The notes: generated by a model not told the origin, from the letters alone. A DNA stretch of 64,000 nt from Candidatus Geothermarchaeum rappei (GCA_002011085.2 MTMB02000001.1:1339627-1403626), one strand, 5' to 3'; positions 9,833 to 19,575 are shown, counted from the first letter of the stretch. Numbers and translations: made by a program.

Positions 9833-10896
9833 TAGAGCAGACTTTTATCCAAGCATTAATAGATGTAGTTTTATTCCTCTCTCTATATACAATTGTAACC
9901 ACGGCTCTGAACTATCAGTATGGCTATACAGGTATTCCGAACTTCGGTCTTGCATTTGCAGTAGCTGGAGGAGCATATATAACTGGCTTCCTGCCTGGTA
10001 GAATAGCGTACCTGATATATAAATCACAGCTACCTGATCCGAACTGGGATTACGTAAAGGATAACGCCATGATATTTATGAAGGTCAATCAACTCCTAGC
10101 CAAAGACCCAGCGCTTAGCATCACCCTATTGATACTGACACTTGTGGCTGCAATGGGAGTAGGTGCACTCCTGGGCTTCGTCGCCACATTTCCAGCTGTA
10201 AGACTAAGGGCGGACTTCCTCATGATAGTTTTAATAGCCTTCGCAGAAGCTGTGAGGATCATCGGTATGAACTATGAGCCGCTTGCAGGCGGTACACTTG
10301 GTATTGGAGTACCGAAGCTGTTAAAATGGACTGGGTTAAGTAAGAACGTACAGGACCTCGTATTAGTAGCAGGCCTTGCAATTGTCGTGGTAATATTCAA
10401 CTGGTTTATGCTACACTCCCCCTATGGAAGGCTCTTGAGAGCTGTTAGAGAGAGTGAATATGCCGCTACAGCCGTAGGTAAAGACGTGAATAGAGTTAAG
10501 ATGGAGGTTATGGTAGTTGGTAGCGCCATTGCAGCCATAGCGGGAGCTATACATGGATTCTATCTGCTAAGGGTAATCCCGCCCGCCTACACTAGATACG
10601 ACTGGACATTCTGGCCATGGCTTATGCTTATGCTGGGTGGAAGAGGAAGTGAATTAGGTGCTCTGGCTGGCACAAGCTCTATCATCATTATACGTAGGCT
10701 TGTATCCATATACAAGCACGCGATACAGGCATTTATACCCTTTGACGTCGTCTGGCTGGAGAGGATGGCTTTGGGAATAGCTTTCCTAGTTATAATGATA
10801 TTCAAGCCAGATGGATTGATCCCAGAGAAGCCGTTTAAGATCAAGGGATTACATGACAAGGAGCTCAGTGAAGATGCAGAGGTAACAGACACTTAG
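9829..10896 (+). CDS. livM: Branched-chain amino-acid-type ABC transporter permease LivM
   Basis: 355 residues, about nine membrane helices. LivM marks are 'GYTGIPNFGLAFAVAGGAY' (residues 30-48), 'RLRADFLMIVLIAFAEAVRI' and the coupling loop 'GRLLRAVRESEYAATAVGKD'. It starts inside the livH stop. After the stop there is a T-rich stretch (TATTTTTTACTGG) before the convergent HAD gene, which may end transcription. The five liv genes here form a complete transporter. Confidence 0.93.
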   Translation: MIEQTFIQALIDVVLFLSLYTIVTTALNYQYGYTGIPNFGLAFAVAGGAYITGFLPGRIAYLIYKSQLPDPNWDYVKDNAMIFMKVNQLLAKDPALSITLLILTLVAAMGVGALLGFVATFPAVRLRADFLMIVLIAFAEAVRIIGMNYEPLAGGTLGIGVPKLLKWTGLSKNVQDLVLVAGLAIVVVIFNWFMLHSPYGRLLRAVRESEYAATAVGKDVNRVKMEVMVVGSAIAAIAGAIHGFYLLRVIPPAYTRYDWTFWPWLMLMLGGRGSELGALAGTSSIIIIRRLVSIYKHAIQAFIPFDVVWLERMALGIAFLVIMIFKPDGLIPEKPFKIKGLHDKELSEDAEVTDT

Positions 10897-10939
10897 CTTT
10901 AACTCCCTATTTTTTACTGGATTTCTTTTCAATATATCC

Positions 10940-11596
10940 TCATAATATTTTCTCCAATAGCTTAGGTAGATGCGAGATATCCTTTATCACGTAGTCAGCA
11001 CCATACCTCCTGAGGAGAGACTCCTCTTTACAGCCTGTTAGGACACCTATTGTTATCAGCCCAGCATCCCTACCAGATTTCATGTCAACCCAATAATCTC
11101 CTACAAACAACGTTGATTCAGGCTCAACACCGTATTTCTCTATAACCATTTTTAGGAGACCTGTCCTAGAAAACAAAATATCCTCATGCTCAGGGTCCTG
11201 CTCCTTAAGAGTATATACATCATCAATATACTTATCCAAACCAAACTCCCTAAGCTCCCACCATATCATCTCTTTATCAGCTTCTCTACCAGTCGTGACA
11301 ACGATTCTAAATCCATGTATCTTAAGCCACTCAAGTGTTTCAAAAACCCCTTTAATAGGCTTATCCCGCTCATGTAGCCATCCACTGTATCTCCTCCTAA
11401 ACTCCCTCCAAAACTCGGTCTTACTACAGTTATCGGGCTTGAGAGAATCAAGCTCATCCCTACAAAATACATCGAAAAAACGCTTCCACGACACACGTCT
11501 CCCACCACATAATACGATCACTTCATTAAACGTTTCATAGAATCTGTATAAGGTGTCCAGTATCGTCTGGTCAAGATCCAGTATTATTAGCCTCAT
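10940..11596 (-). CDS. HAD-superfamily hydrolase (phosphatase-like)
   Basis: A 218-residue HAD protein. Motif I is 'LIILDLDQTILDT' (DxDxT, nucleophile Asp), motif II is 'IVVTTGREAD', and motif IV is 'LFVGDYWVDMKSGRDAG'. The cap lies between motifs I and II. Such enzymes dephosphorylate small metabolites; the substrate is not predictable. The ATG at 11596 puts motif I right at the N-terminus; an upstream ATG at 11608 adds only 'MSWG'. It is convergent with livM and lies beside dapF in the same direction. Confidence 0.8.
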   Translation of the reverse strand: MRLIILDLDQTILDTLYRFYETFNEVIVLCGGRRVSWKRFFDVFCRDELDSLKPDNCSKTEFWREFRRRYSGWLHERDKPIKGVFETLEWLKIHGFRIVVTTGREADKEMIWWELREFGLDKYIDDVYTLKEQDPEHEDILFSRTGLLKMVIEKYGVEPESTLFVGDYWVDMKSGRDAGLITIGVLTGCKEESLLRRYGADYVIKDISHLPKLLEKIL

Positions 11597-11667
11597 GCCC
11601 CACGACACCTGAAACTATCTAATGTTGATTGCCATTTATTAGATAAACTATCCATGAAGCTGATCTA

Positions 11668-12483
11668 CTAAACTGTCGTTAACTCAGATAAATTTAGATA
11701 GGCGTCGTATACCCTCCTCGCCTCTCCACGGATATAGTATCCGTCAATACCCTCCAATACATGTAAGGCACCGCCTGCAGTCTCTATCAATATATCCTTT
11801 ATATCCTTATCTATAACACCAGCCTCCTTAGCCACGTATGCAACTGCAACCGCCCCTGTACCGCAACTCAGGGTCTCACGCTCAACACCACGTTCATAGG
11901 TCCTAACAACAATGGTATTCCCATTCTTCTTCATAGCAAAGTTTACGTTAGAACCCTCTGGAAAAACTGGGTTATACCTTATTCGCCTACCAATCTCCTC
12001 CACATCAATATCCAGATTATCAACAAGGGATACTGCATGAGGGACTCCAACGTCTACAGAATACACCTTAAAACCCTCTAACTCAACGCCCCATATCCCA
12101 GTTTTAACAGGGCTACCTATGTGTATCTCCACCAGCCATTTGCCACGGGATACTATCCTCGCTTTCTTAACTCCTACCTGCGTATGTATAAGTATATCAT
12201 CCCCAGTGGAATATCCTTCTTCGGCCACATATCTTGCAAAGCATCTTAAGGCATTACCACAGATACCAGCCTCACTTCCATCACGGTTAAAATATCTAAA
12301 GAAAATAGAATCATCTATGGACTCGACTGTGACTGCCCCATCGGCTCCTGCTCCAAATCGTCGATGACATATTTTTCGAACCAACTGTTCAAATGTAGTT
12401 TTAACGAGATCGGGGTTTTTAGACTTGTCTATAAAGATGAAATCGTTTCCATTTGCATCCATCTTCGTAAAATACAGCTTCAA
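11668..12483 (-). CDS. dapF: Diaminopimelate epimerase
   Basis: A 271-residue protein. Both active-site cysteines are present in their standard contexts: 'EAGICGNALRCFARY' in the first half and 'ETLSCGTGAVAVA' in the second. 'KMDANGNDFIFID' is the usual N-terminus. The enzyme converts LL- to meso-diaminopimelate, the step before lysA. I chose TTG at 12483 because it gives the family-typical 'MKLYFTKMDANGND'; an ATG at 12519 would add 12 untypical residues. With lysA in the same window it supports lysine synthesis through diaminopimelate; the remaining dap genes are not here. Confidence 0.88.
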   Translation of the reverse strand: MKLYFTKMDANGNDFIFIDKSKNPDLVKTTFEQLVRKICHRRFGAGADGAVTVESIDDSIFFRYFNRDGSEAGICGNALRCFARYVAEEGYSTGDDILIHTQVGVKKARIVSRGKWLVEIHIGSPVKTGIWGVELEGFKVYSVDVGVPHAVSLVDNLDIDVEEIGRRIRYNPVFPEGSNVNFAMKKNGNTIVVRTYERGVERETLSCGTGAVAVAYVAKEAGVIDKDIKDILIETAGGALHVLEGIDGYYIRGEARRVYDAYLNLSELTTV

Positions 12484-12532
12484 TTTTATATGGCACCAAT
12501 AAAAGGGGGTTGATGCCATATAAAATAATTGT

Positions 12533-12916
12533 TTAGTCCTCCAGGTCTCTTTTCATCCTAAGATACTCTTCTCTGGATATTTCTCCACGGACATATCTCT
12601 CCTCAAGAATCTCTAGAGAGGATCTCCTCCTAGCACTGGTATTAGCCACGGTAGTCTCCCTAATCACGAGATATATCAAGAGCGATATAATTCCTATCCA
12701 TGGTATTATCACTAGGATAAACCATAGGGCACCGTTCATACCACGTTTCTCAGCATCCTGGTAAACTAGGAAACCTATGACAAGTAGGATGGCCCAGAAG
12801 AGAATCCCCCAGAAACCCATGAAGAAACCCCATGGCCAAGCCATGTGGGTACCCCATGCACCACCCCACATATCCATGCCCATATCCATTAGATGAGTGA
12901 ATACGTTCAAACTCAT
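12533..12916 (-). CDS. Small membrane protein with C-terminal SHOCT domain
   Basis: 127 residues. The N-terminus is rich in Met, Trp and Gly ('MDMGMDMWGGAWG'). Two hydrophobic helices follow (about 30-52 and 61-85) with the PLDc_N-like 'VYQDAEKRGMNGALW' between them. The C-terminus 'LEILEERYVRGEISREEYLRMKRDL' is cut into the short helical SHOCT motif that oligomerises. The function is unknown; SHOCT proteins are common in archaea and often accompany transport or redox genes. It stands 14 bases upstream of the longest possible dapF reading frame. Confidence 0.65.
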   Translation of the reverse strand: MSLNVFTHLMDMGMDMWGGAWGTHMAWPWGFFMGFWGILFWAILLVIGFLVYQDAEKRGMNGALWFILVIIPWIGIISLLIYLVIRETTVANTSARRRSSLEILEERYVRGEISREEYLRMKRDLED

Positions 12917-13132
12917 GTTTAATTCACCACCTTATATAATAACACCGTTATATATAAGTATCATAGTTTACAAAGTGATAGGTATTTAGGGGCCTGGTCC
13001 AAACGATATTTATATGGATTCTATGTGGTTTCCCGGAGTTTTTTTATCATACTGTGGATAATCCTAATATATTTGAGTCAAAAATAGAATTAAGTAAATT
13101 GAATCTGAAGAAGATTGATTCCATGTTTAATA

Positions 13133-13206
13133 GGGCCCGTGGTCTAGCTTGGTAGGATGCTGGCCTCGGGAGCCAGTGGTCCCCGGTTCAAATCCGGGCG
13201 GGCCCA
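13133..13206 (+). tRNA. tRNA-Pro (anticodon CGG)
   Basis: A full cloverleaf of 74 bases. The acceptor stem is GGGCCCG paired with CGGGCCC, with discriminator A. The anticodon arm is CTGGC-CTCGGGA-GCCAG, giving anticodon CGG (Pro). The T arm is CCCGG-TTCAAAT-CCGGG. No intron is present and the 3' CCA is not encoded. About 215 bases of AT-rich sequence separate it from the SHOCT gene; they hold no other feature I can support. Confidence 0.96.
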
Positions 13207-13336
13207 CTATTTTTAACTCCTAGTAAAACTCTACCTTAAAGACCCAGATTAGGTGTATATTCTATTATGAGTTGTTTTCTGTTAGAAACTATATATATAA
13301 AGAGGTAATTATAAGTATTGTCAAGGAGGAGATTAG

Positions 13337-14881
13337 GTGAATAAATTTTTTGCTCTTTTTATAAGTATGTTTTTAGTGCTGGGCTTGTTGACTCAGCCTC
13401 TAATGATTGTGAAGGCACAACCTGAGAAAGTATCTGTTATAGTAGGGTTTAGAGGAAAGCCGGATGCCGGCTTAATTAAAGCACATGGTGGCAAGATTAA
13501 ATATCAATATAATGTTATTTCAGCGGTTGCATGCTCCCTACCTACTACTGCTGTCGATGCCTTAAGGAAAAATCCTAAAGTCGCGTATGTTGAATTAGAT
13601 GGGGTGGTTGAGGCTATAGGCGAGGTCCTACCATGGGGAGTTGACCGTATAGATGCTGATAGGGTCTGGGATAGAGACTCTAATCTCGTGGTGGATGCTG
13701 GGGCTAATATTGGTTATGGAATTAAAGTAGCTGTTTTAGACACTGGGATAGACTATGATCATCCCGATCTTGTTGATAATGTCGCTGGAGGAGTATCCCT
13801 CGTAAATTATACAATAGACTATATGGATGATAATGGACATGGAACTCATGTCGCCGGGATAATTGCTGCAGTAGATAATGATGTTGGGATTATAGGTACT
13901 GCGCCAGGCGTGTGGCTCTATGCTGTAAAGGTTCTAGATAGTGGGGGAAGCGGTTACCTAAGCGATGTTATAGCTGGTATAGACTGGGCGGTTAATAATG
14001 GGATGCAGTTGATATCAATGAGTCTCGGCACCGATACTGATTATCAGTCTCTACATGATGCATGTGATAATGCCTATGCAGCTGGAGTATTACTGGTAGC
14101 TGCAGCTGGAAACGATGCATCTAGACTTAGTGTTAGATTTGGAATTGATACTATTGATTATCCCGCTAGATATGATTCGGTTATAGCTGTTGGTGCAGTG
14201 GACGAACTTGATGAGAGGGCTGTTTGGTCAAGTACGGGGCCTGAGCTCGAGCTATCAGCCCCTGGAGTCGATATAAACTCAACCTATTTAGATGATACCT
14301 ATAGTCTTCTCAGTGGAACTTCGATGGCGTGTCCACATGTTACTGGTACTGCAGCATTAGTTTTCGGAACTAATATAAGTGAAGTTGCTCCAAGCTATGA
14401 TTTAGATGGGGATGGGATCTGGGATGCTAATGAAGTTAGGGCATGGCTCCAAGCAACGGCTGAAGACCTTGGGGATCCTGGGAAAGATGATTTCTATGGT
14501 TATGGATTAGTTGATGCAGCTAAGGCAGTCGGTGCCGAGGACGTGGTCACTTCTAAAACTATGTACGTCTATAGTATAGAGATGTCTACAGAGACATTAT
14601 ATAGAGGGCCTAATCCATGGACTAAAGCGATAGCAACAATAACTATTTTGGATTCAGATGGAAGCCCGGTTGAGGGGGCCACGGTATATGGGCATTGGAG
14701 TGGACTTACTAGTGGAGACGTATCGGGCGTAACCGATGCCAATGGACAAGTCGTATTCGAGTCTAGCCTGGTTAAGAACGCCGCCGGTACATTTACCTTT
14801 ACTGTAGATGATGTTGTTAAAGAAGGATACGTGTATGACCCGTCTAAAAACAATGAGACAAGCGACAGTATAACAGTCTAG
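13337..14881 (+). CDS. Secreted subtilisin-like serine protease (S8) with C-terminal Ig-like domain
   Basis: 514 residues. A signal peptide ('FFALFISMFLVLGLLTQPLM', cleavage near KA-Q) is followed by an I9-type propeptide (about 30-95, 'VSVIVGFRGKPD'). The catalytic domain has Asp in 'AVLDTGIDYDHPD', His in 'NGHGTHVAG', Asn in 'AAAGNDA' and Ser in 'LSGTSMACPHVTG'. From about 405 onward a beta-sandwich ('ATITILDSDGSPVEGATV', 'GVTDANGQVVF') resembles bacterial Ig-like repeats and may bind the cell surface. The GTG start has AGGAGG upstream. It is a typical extracellular protease of a peptide-using thermophile, which fits the liv transporter. Confidence 0.92.
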   Translation: MNKFFALFISMFLVLGLLTQPLMIVKAQPEKVSVIVGFRGKPDAGLIKAHGGKIKYQYNVISAVACSLPTTAVDALRKNPKVAYVELDGVVEAIGEVLPWGVDRIDADRVWDRDSNLVVDAGANIGYGIKVAVLDTGIDYDHPDLVDNVAGGVSLVNYTIDYMDDNGHGTHVAGIIAAVDNDVGIIGTAPGVWLYAVKVLDSGGSGYLSDVIAGIDWAVNNGMQLISMSLGTDTDYQSLHDACDNAYAAGVLLVAAAGNDASRLSVRFGIDTIDYPARYDSVIAVGAVDELDERAVWSSTGPELELSAPGVDINSTYLDDTYSLLSGTSMACPHVTGTAALVFGTNISEVAPSYDLDGDGIWDANEVRAWLQATAEDLGDPGKDDFYGYGLVDAAKAVGAEDVVTSKTMYVYSIEMSTETLYRGPNPWTKAIATITILDSDGSPVEGATVYGHWSGLTSGDVSGVTDANGQVVFESSLVKNAAGTFTFTVDDVVKEGYVYDPSKNNETSDSITV

Positions 14882-14925
14882 CGATCCCTATTTATTTCTT
14901 TTTCTATTTATTACCGGAATATAAT

Positions 14926-16101
14926 CTAGTCTATGAAAGTCGTCGATATCTTAGTATATCCATCGACTGCTTTTATAAGGTGTTTTATTGGTACATTTTC
15001 ATTCGGCTTATGCGCATACCCCTCATCTCCAGGTCCAAATCCTATTGTAGGAATACCTGCTATTCCCGCTGAATATACGCCGTCTGTACTAAATCTCCAT
15101 GCCATAAATCTGGATTCGCTGAACACCCTTCTCTTAACAAGCCTTAAAATACTTTTTATGATACGATTCCTCTCGGTAATCCAGGCCGGGAAGAAGTGGC
15201 GTGCTTCCAGCTTCCTCCCATTCCATAGTGGGAGAGGTTCCACTGGAATATATACCTTCACATCCCTAGCCAAGTTCTTCTCCAAGGCCTTATTGGCTAT
15301 AAACTCGATTTCACCCAGTATCTTATCCTCGTCTTCACCCACGATAAACCTCCTATCGATATTTATAAAGCAGTGATCTGGAACCATAGGCGGTGACTTT
15401 GGGGTACACTCAATTATTGTGGGGGTAACTGTGGACCTCCCCAAGAGACGGTGGCTAGGTAATTTATTTTTAAGTCTAAGCACTCGATCCATGATAAACG
15501 TCGATGCTGCAAGTGCATTCATACCCTTCTCAGGCATTGATGCATGCGCCGTCTCACCACGTATCCTGACATGTATAACCGCCCTACCTCTCTGGCCAAT
15601 GCTTATATTTAGGTTGGTAGCCTCCCCTAGGACAACGAGGTCAGGCCTGATCCCTAAAGAGTCCTCCATGGCATATTTAAGTAAGACGCCTTCCGCTATC
15701 TCCTCCTGTGAGACAAAGACGAGGTAGATTGTTGGGTGAGGCTCTTTAATCATTGAAATTGATGACAACATAGCGGCTATAGCGCCCTTCATATCTACCG
15801 TGGCCCTGCCATATATGTTGCCGTTGACAATCTTCGGTTCATACGGCGGCATCACCCAGTTAGATAGGTCTCCCTCAGGGACATGATCCATATGCCCCTC
15901 ATAAACTATAGATTTGTCAATGGCTCCCTTTACAACCCCAATTACATTTCCGTATTTATCGATAAAGGCTTTGTCCACGCCTTCTGCATCCATAATCTCC
16001 TTTATCCTGTGTGCTACCTCCCTCTCCTCCCCAGAGACGCTTCTTATACTCACCAGTGTCTCAAGGTATTTTACAACCTTCTTCTCGATCTCCTCACCCA
16101 T
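14926..16101 (-). CDS. M20-family metallopeptidase / deacylase (ArgE-DapE-like)
   Basis: A 391-residue zinc hydrolase. Metal-site motifs are 'VYEGHMDHVPEGD' (first His), 'GRATVDMKGAIAAML' (bridging Asp), 'FVSQEEIAEG' (catalytic and metal Glu) and 'VLGEATNL', with 'GQRGRAVIHVRIRGETAHAS' in the dimerisation lid. The pattern is close to the YgeY/ArgE-DapE branch, which removes acyl or carbamoyl groups from amino acids or dipeptides. A role in lysine synthesis (succinyl- or acetyl-diaminopimelate hydrolysis) is possible given lysA and dapF, but not shown. It lies 26 bases from the cysteine-synthase gene in the same direction. Confidence 0.8.
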   Translation of the reverse strand: MGEEIEKKVVKYLETLVSIRSVSGEEREVAHRIKEIMDAEGVDKAFIDKYGNVIGVVKGAIDKSIVYEGHMDHVPEGDLSNWVMPPYEPKIVNGNIYGRATVDMKGAIAAMLSSISMIKEPHPTIYLVFVSQEEIAEGVLLKYAMEDSLGIRPDLVVLGEATNLNISIGQRGRAVIHVRIRGETAHASMPEKGMNALAASTFIMDRVLRLKNKLPSHRLLGRSTVTPTIIECTPKSPPMVPDHCFINIDRRFIVGEDEDKILGEIEFIANKALEKNLARDVKVYIPVEPLPLWNGRKLEARHFFPAWITERNRIIKSILRLVKRRVFSESRFMAWRFSTDGVYSAGIAGIPTIGFGPGDEGYAHKPNENVPIKHLIKAVDGYTKISTTFID

Positions 16102-16127
16102 AACGCTCTCCCCAAAGATTCATTTAT

Positions 16128-17090
16128 TTAAATATCTTCAAAGAGCTTGGTACTATAGTATTTTAAGGCGCTATCAGGCAGTATCGTAACTATTTTTGCA
16201 CCACTCGGTAAATCATGTTCCCTAGCGATCTTTATTGCAGCAGCTACATTCGCCCCGCTGGAGATTCCCACAGCCAGGCTCTCCAGCCTAGCTAAGCGTT
16301 GTGCAGTGTTAATAGCCTCTTCACTTGATACAGTTATAAAATCGTCTATTACATTCCTATACTCTATAACTATCTCCGGGATAAAGCCGTCGCCTACGCC
16401 TTCAACCCTATGCCGACCGCATTTGGCCTCGCCCAACCCCTTGAACCAGTATGTCGCCACAGGGCATTCCGCTGGCTCTGCTCCAAATACCTTTACGTTG
16501 CTAAACGCTTCTTTAAGACGAAGGCCGATTCCAACCAGTGTACCTCCCGTCCCTACGTGGGCCACGAATGCATCCACAGCCCCAAGCTGCTCTATTATCT
16601 CCCTACTCGTAGTCTCATAATGAGCCTTTACATTAGCCTCATCAGCCCACTGGTCAAAGACATAATATTTTTCAGGGTTCTTTTTAGCAAGCTCCAACGC
16701 GTATTCCAATGCCTTCAACGCATCGGTCTCCCCACCGGGGGTGGTCACGAACTCCGCTCCATACAATTTCATTGTTAGATAACGCTCCCTACTCATCTCC
16801 TCCGGGATCGCGATCAATACTTTATAGCCTAGAAAGGCTCCTACAGCTGAAAAGGCTATACCAGTGTTTCCCGTGGTAGGGACTACGAGGGTCATACCAG
16901 GCTTCAGTTCTCCCCGTTCTTCAGCAGCCTTTATCATATAATATGCAATCCTGTCCTTAATGGACCCGCTTAGGTTCATGAACTCTACCTTAGCCCATAT
17001 TTCTACATCGAGGTCAGATGCTATCTTTGACAGCCTTACAATAGGGGTGTCTCCAATCAGGTCGATAGACTTATATGCCTTTTTACCCAT
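16128..17090 (-). CDS. Cysteine synthase / cystathionine beta-synthase-like PLP enzyme
   Basis: A 320-residue fold-type II PLP enzyme. The PLP lysine is in 'LSGSIKDRIAYYMI', the phosphate-binding loop in 'TTGNTGIAFSAVGAFLG' and 'GTGGTLVGIG', and the Ser near the pyridine nitrogen in 'ILPDSALKYYS'. These enzymes join sulfide to O-acetyl- or O-phosphoserine, or condense homocysteine with serine. The next gene upstream is a cystathionine gamma-synthase/lyase, so the two together look like a transsulfuration pair; on that basis either CysK or CBS activity fits. Confidence 0.87.
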   Translation of the reverse strand: MGKKAYKSIDLIGDTPIVRLSKIASDLDVEIWAKVEFMNLSGSIKDRIAYYMIKAAEERGELKPGMTLVVPTTGNTGIAFSAVGAFLGYKVLIAIPEEMSRERYLTMKLYGAEFVTTPGGETDALKALEYALELAKKNPEKYYVFDQWADEANVKAHYETTSREIIEQLGAVDAFVAHVGTGGTLVGIGLRLKEAFSNVKVFGAEPAECPVATYWFKGLGEAKCGRHRVEGVGDGFIPEIVIEYRNVIDDFITVSSEEAINTAQRLARLESLAVGISSGANVAAAIKIAREHDLPSGAKIVTILPDSALKYYSTKLFEDI

Positions 17091-17101
17091 GTCACCACCC
17101 T

Positions 17102-18250
17102 TTAGATATTCCTAAGGGCATTCTCCAAGTCGGATATAAGGTCCTCAACATTCTCAATACCAACGGATAACCTTATTAACCCGGGTGTTATTCCAAGCCT
17201 CTTCTTCTCCTCATCTGGTAATGCCCTGTGGGTCATTGTAGCGGGTTGTTCTATTAGTGTTTCCACACCACCAAGGCTAACAGCTTTCTTCATGATGCTC
17301 AAGCTATTTAGGAAAACATCTACCTTATCCTGATCATCAGTATATAGTTTAAAGGAGATCATCCCTCCCCCTAGGCGCATCTGACTCCTAGCCAAGTCAT
17401 ACTGTGGAAATGACTTTAGGAATGGATACAGTACATCCTCAACCTTGGGGTGATTAGAGAGATATTCAGCGATCTCCATAGCATTTTTACAGTGCCTCTC
17501 CATCCTAACCTCCAGCGTTTTAATGCTCCTCAGAAGTAGATATGAGTCGAATGGAGATAGGACTCCACCCAACCGCGTCCTATGTAGCTTCACAAGCTCA
17601 TAGTCCTCCATAGTCTTAAAAGTAGCTGTACCAGCTATTATATCGCTATGTCCACCCAAGTATTTAGTTGCGCTGTGTATAGTGATATCAGCACCTAGCT
17701 CAATTGGATTCTGTAGATATGGTGATGCAAATGTATTATCCACAGCGACCTTCAAGCCGTGTTCATGGGCTATCTTAGACACCTTCTCTATATCTGTAAT
17801 CCTCATCATGGGATTGGAGGGTGACTCGATCATAACTAGCCTAGTATCATCGCTTATCTCATCCTCAAGTCTATCTGCATACCTAGTGTCCACATACTTG
17901 TATTTTATCCCTCGTTTAGAGAGTATCTCCATGAATAGCGTCTTTGTCCCCCCATAGATATCCTCCGATAGAATCACTTCCTCCCCCGGCTTCACGAAAC
18001 TAAGTACTACGGTTGAGATCGCGGCTATACCCGAGGAGAAAGCTAGGGAAGCCACGCCCTTCTCTAAGACACTCATCTTATCCTCTAGAACACGCCTAGT
18101 GGGATTATCGACGCGAGAATAAACGAAGTCCTGATCCTCATACTTCAGTTGATATGTCGATGAGAGGTGTATAGGGGGTATAACGTCAAACTCGTATTTC
18201 CCTTCTTCCCCACCATGGATACATTTAGTTGAAAAACCTTTTAACTCCAT
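17102..18250 (-). CDS. Cystathionine gamma-synthase / gamma-lyase (Cys/Met metabolism PLP enzyme)
   Basis: A 382-residue fold-type I enzyme of the Cys/Met PLP family. Seen: 'YSRVDNPTRRVLEDK', 'FSSGIAAIS', 'EDIYGGTKTLF', 'VDNTFASPYLQNPIELGAD' and the PLP lysine in 'HSATKYLGGHSD'; the end has 'IRLSVGIENVEDLI'. It either makes cystathionine from cysteine and an activated homoserine or splits it. The neighbouring PLP synthase 11 bases downstream suggests they work in sequence between homocysteine and cysteine. Which direction operates cannot be told from sequence. Confidence 0.88.
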   Translation of the reverse strand: MELKGFSTKCIHGGEEGKYEFDVIPPIHLSSTYQLKYEDQDFVYSRVDNPTRRVLEDKMSVLEKGVASLAFSSGIAAISTVVLSFVKPGEEVILSEDIYGGTKTLFMEILSKRGIKYKYVDTRYADRLEDEISDDTRLVMIESPSNPMMRITDIEKVSKIAHEHGLKVAVDNTFASPYLQNPIELGADITIHSATKYLGGHSDIIAGTATFKTMEDYELVKLHRTRLGGVLSPFDSYLLLRSIKTLEVRMERHCKNAMEIAEYLSNHPKVEDVLYPFLKSFPQYDLARSQMRLGGGMISFKLYTDDQDKVDVFLNSLSIMKKAVSLGGVETLIEQPATMTHRALPDEEKKRLGITPGLIRLSVGIENVEDLISDLENALRNI

Positions 18251-18426
18251 ATCCGATTACCACCAGAAAACAGATGATTAATAATATAAGAATCATCATG
18301 GGGGAATAATAATATTCCTTATTCAACGGTATACTGAGAATGTTGTTTCATCGTCCTTGCACACTACTTGGATAAAATTAAATAAGCCTGGGGTGGTCTA
18401 TGGTATATTATTAATCAGATAATGTA

Positions 18427-19575
18427 ATGGAGATGACTAGAATGAAATATGATGTTTTGGTATGGGGAGCTGGTAGGATAGGATATGCCGCTGCATATGA
18501 CTTGGTGAACAATGGATATAAAGTGATAGTCGCCGACTTAAGCGAGGATGCGTTGAGGAATATAGGTGATAAACTTGGCGTAGAGACTGTTAAGGTATCT
18601 CCGGACTACAGTTGGCTAGATGATTTTAAGGGGAAAATCGAGGTCATATCATCTTCACTTCCAGGTCCCGTAGCATTCAAAAGTGTAGAGGCGGGACTCT
18701 CAAAGGGCTTTAACATGGTTGATGCAACCTCCTTAACTGGTGAGGACCCTAGGAAGTTAAATGACGTTGTAGCGGGGAAAGACGTATATGCCGTTTTATA
18801 TGCGGGAGTAGCCCCCGGGATGACTCAAGTATTAGCTGGTGCTGTATATAGAGAACTAGGTGGGCTTGATAAGCTGGATCTCTATTGTGGAGGAATCCCT
18901 CAGGATCCTGAGGGGAAACCGCTTAGGACAAATATCACGTGGAGCCCGATAGGATACCTTGGAATGTATGTCAGGAAGAGTAGGAAGGTTGTAAATGGAG
19001 AGATAGTGTACGTCGATCCACTTGAGGATGTTGGAACCGTTGTTTTCCCAGGTGAGGGGGAGTATGAATATTTCCTTTCTGATGGATTGAGAAGTCTTCT
19101 ATTCAACTTTAAGGATGTACCTAATATGGCTGAGTACAGTCCAAGATGGAAGGGACATGCGGATCAGGTTCGCCTAATTAGGGAACTGGGATTCTTATCT
19201 AAGGAGCCTATTGAAGTAGGTGGCTGTATGGTTAGACCAATAGAGGTTGCCGCTAAAGTTATTGATAAGCAACTTACAAAGGACCCTAGGGACAAGGTCC
19301 TTACCATGGCGGTGGGATATAAAGCAAATCGCTTTGTAAGGTACATCAATATAGAGTATTATGATGAAAAGACTGGTCTAACGGCGATGCAGAGGACGAC
19401 TGGCTTCAACCTATCGAGGTTCACCATGATGGCTTTAGACGGAGATCTAGTGAGGGATACAGGTCTGAACTATCCAGAGGAGTTTGGATTGGATGAGGGG
19501 CTCTTCAATAAATATGTCCAGCATATGAAGAAAGTTGACATCGAGTTTAAGAGGGAGGAGGGCACGATAAAGTAG
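18427..19575 (+). CDS. Saccharopine dehydrogenase-like NAD(P)-binding oxidoreductase
   Basis: 382 residues. An N-terminal Rossmann fold 'VLVWGAGRIGYAAAYDL' with the acidic strand-2 end 'VIVADLSED' is followed by the saccharopine-dehydrogenase-type catalytic part: 'YAGVAPGMTQVLAGAV', 'LYCGGIPQDPEGKPL' and 'YSPRWKGHADQ'. The family includes lysine-pathway and carboxynorspermidine dehydrogenases; this protein could make or degrade an opine-like intermediate. ATG 18427 fits a leaderless start about 20 bases after a TATATTATTAA box; ATG 18442 has GGAGATG ahead and is a good alternative. It is divergent from the cystathionine gene. Confidence 0.75.
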   Translation: MEMTRMKYDVLVWGAGRIGYAAAYDLVNNGYKVIVADLSEDALRNIGDKLGVETVKVSPDYSWLDDFKGKIEVISSSLPGPVAFKSVEAGLSKGFNMVDATSLTGEDPRKLNDVVAGKDVYAVLYAGVAPGMTQVLAGAVYRELGGLDKLDLYCGGIPQDPEGKPLRTNITWSPIGYLGMYVRKSRKVVNGEIVYVDPLEDVGTVVFPGEGEYEYFLSDGLRSLLFNFKDVPNMAEYSPRWKGHADQVRLIRELGFLSKEPIEVGGCMVRPIEVAAKVIDKQLTKDPRDKVLTMAVGYKANRFVRYINIEYYDEKTGLTAMQRTTGFNLSRFTMMALDGDLVRDTGLNYPEEFGLDEGLFNKYVQHMKKVDIEFKREEGTIK

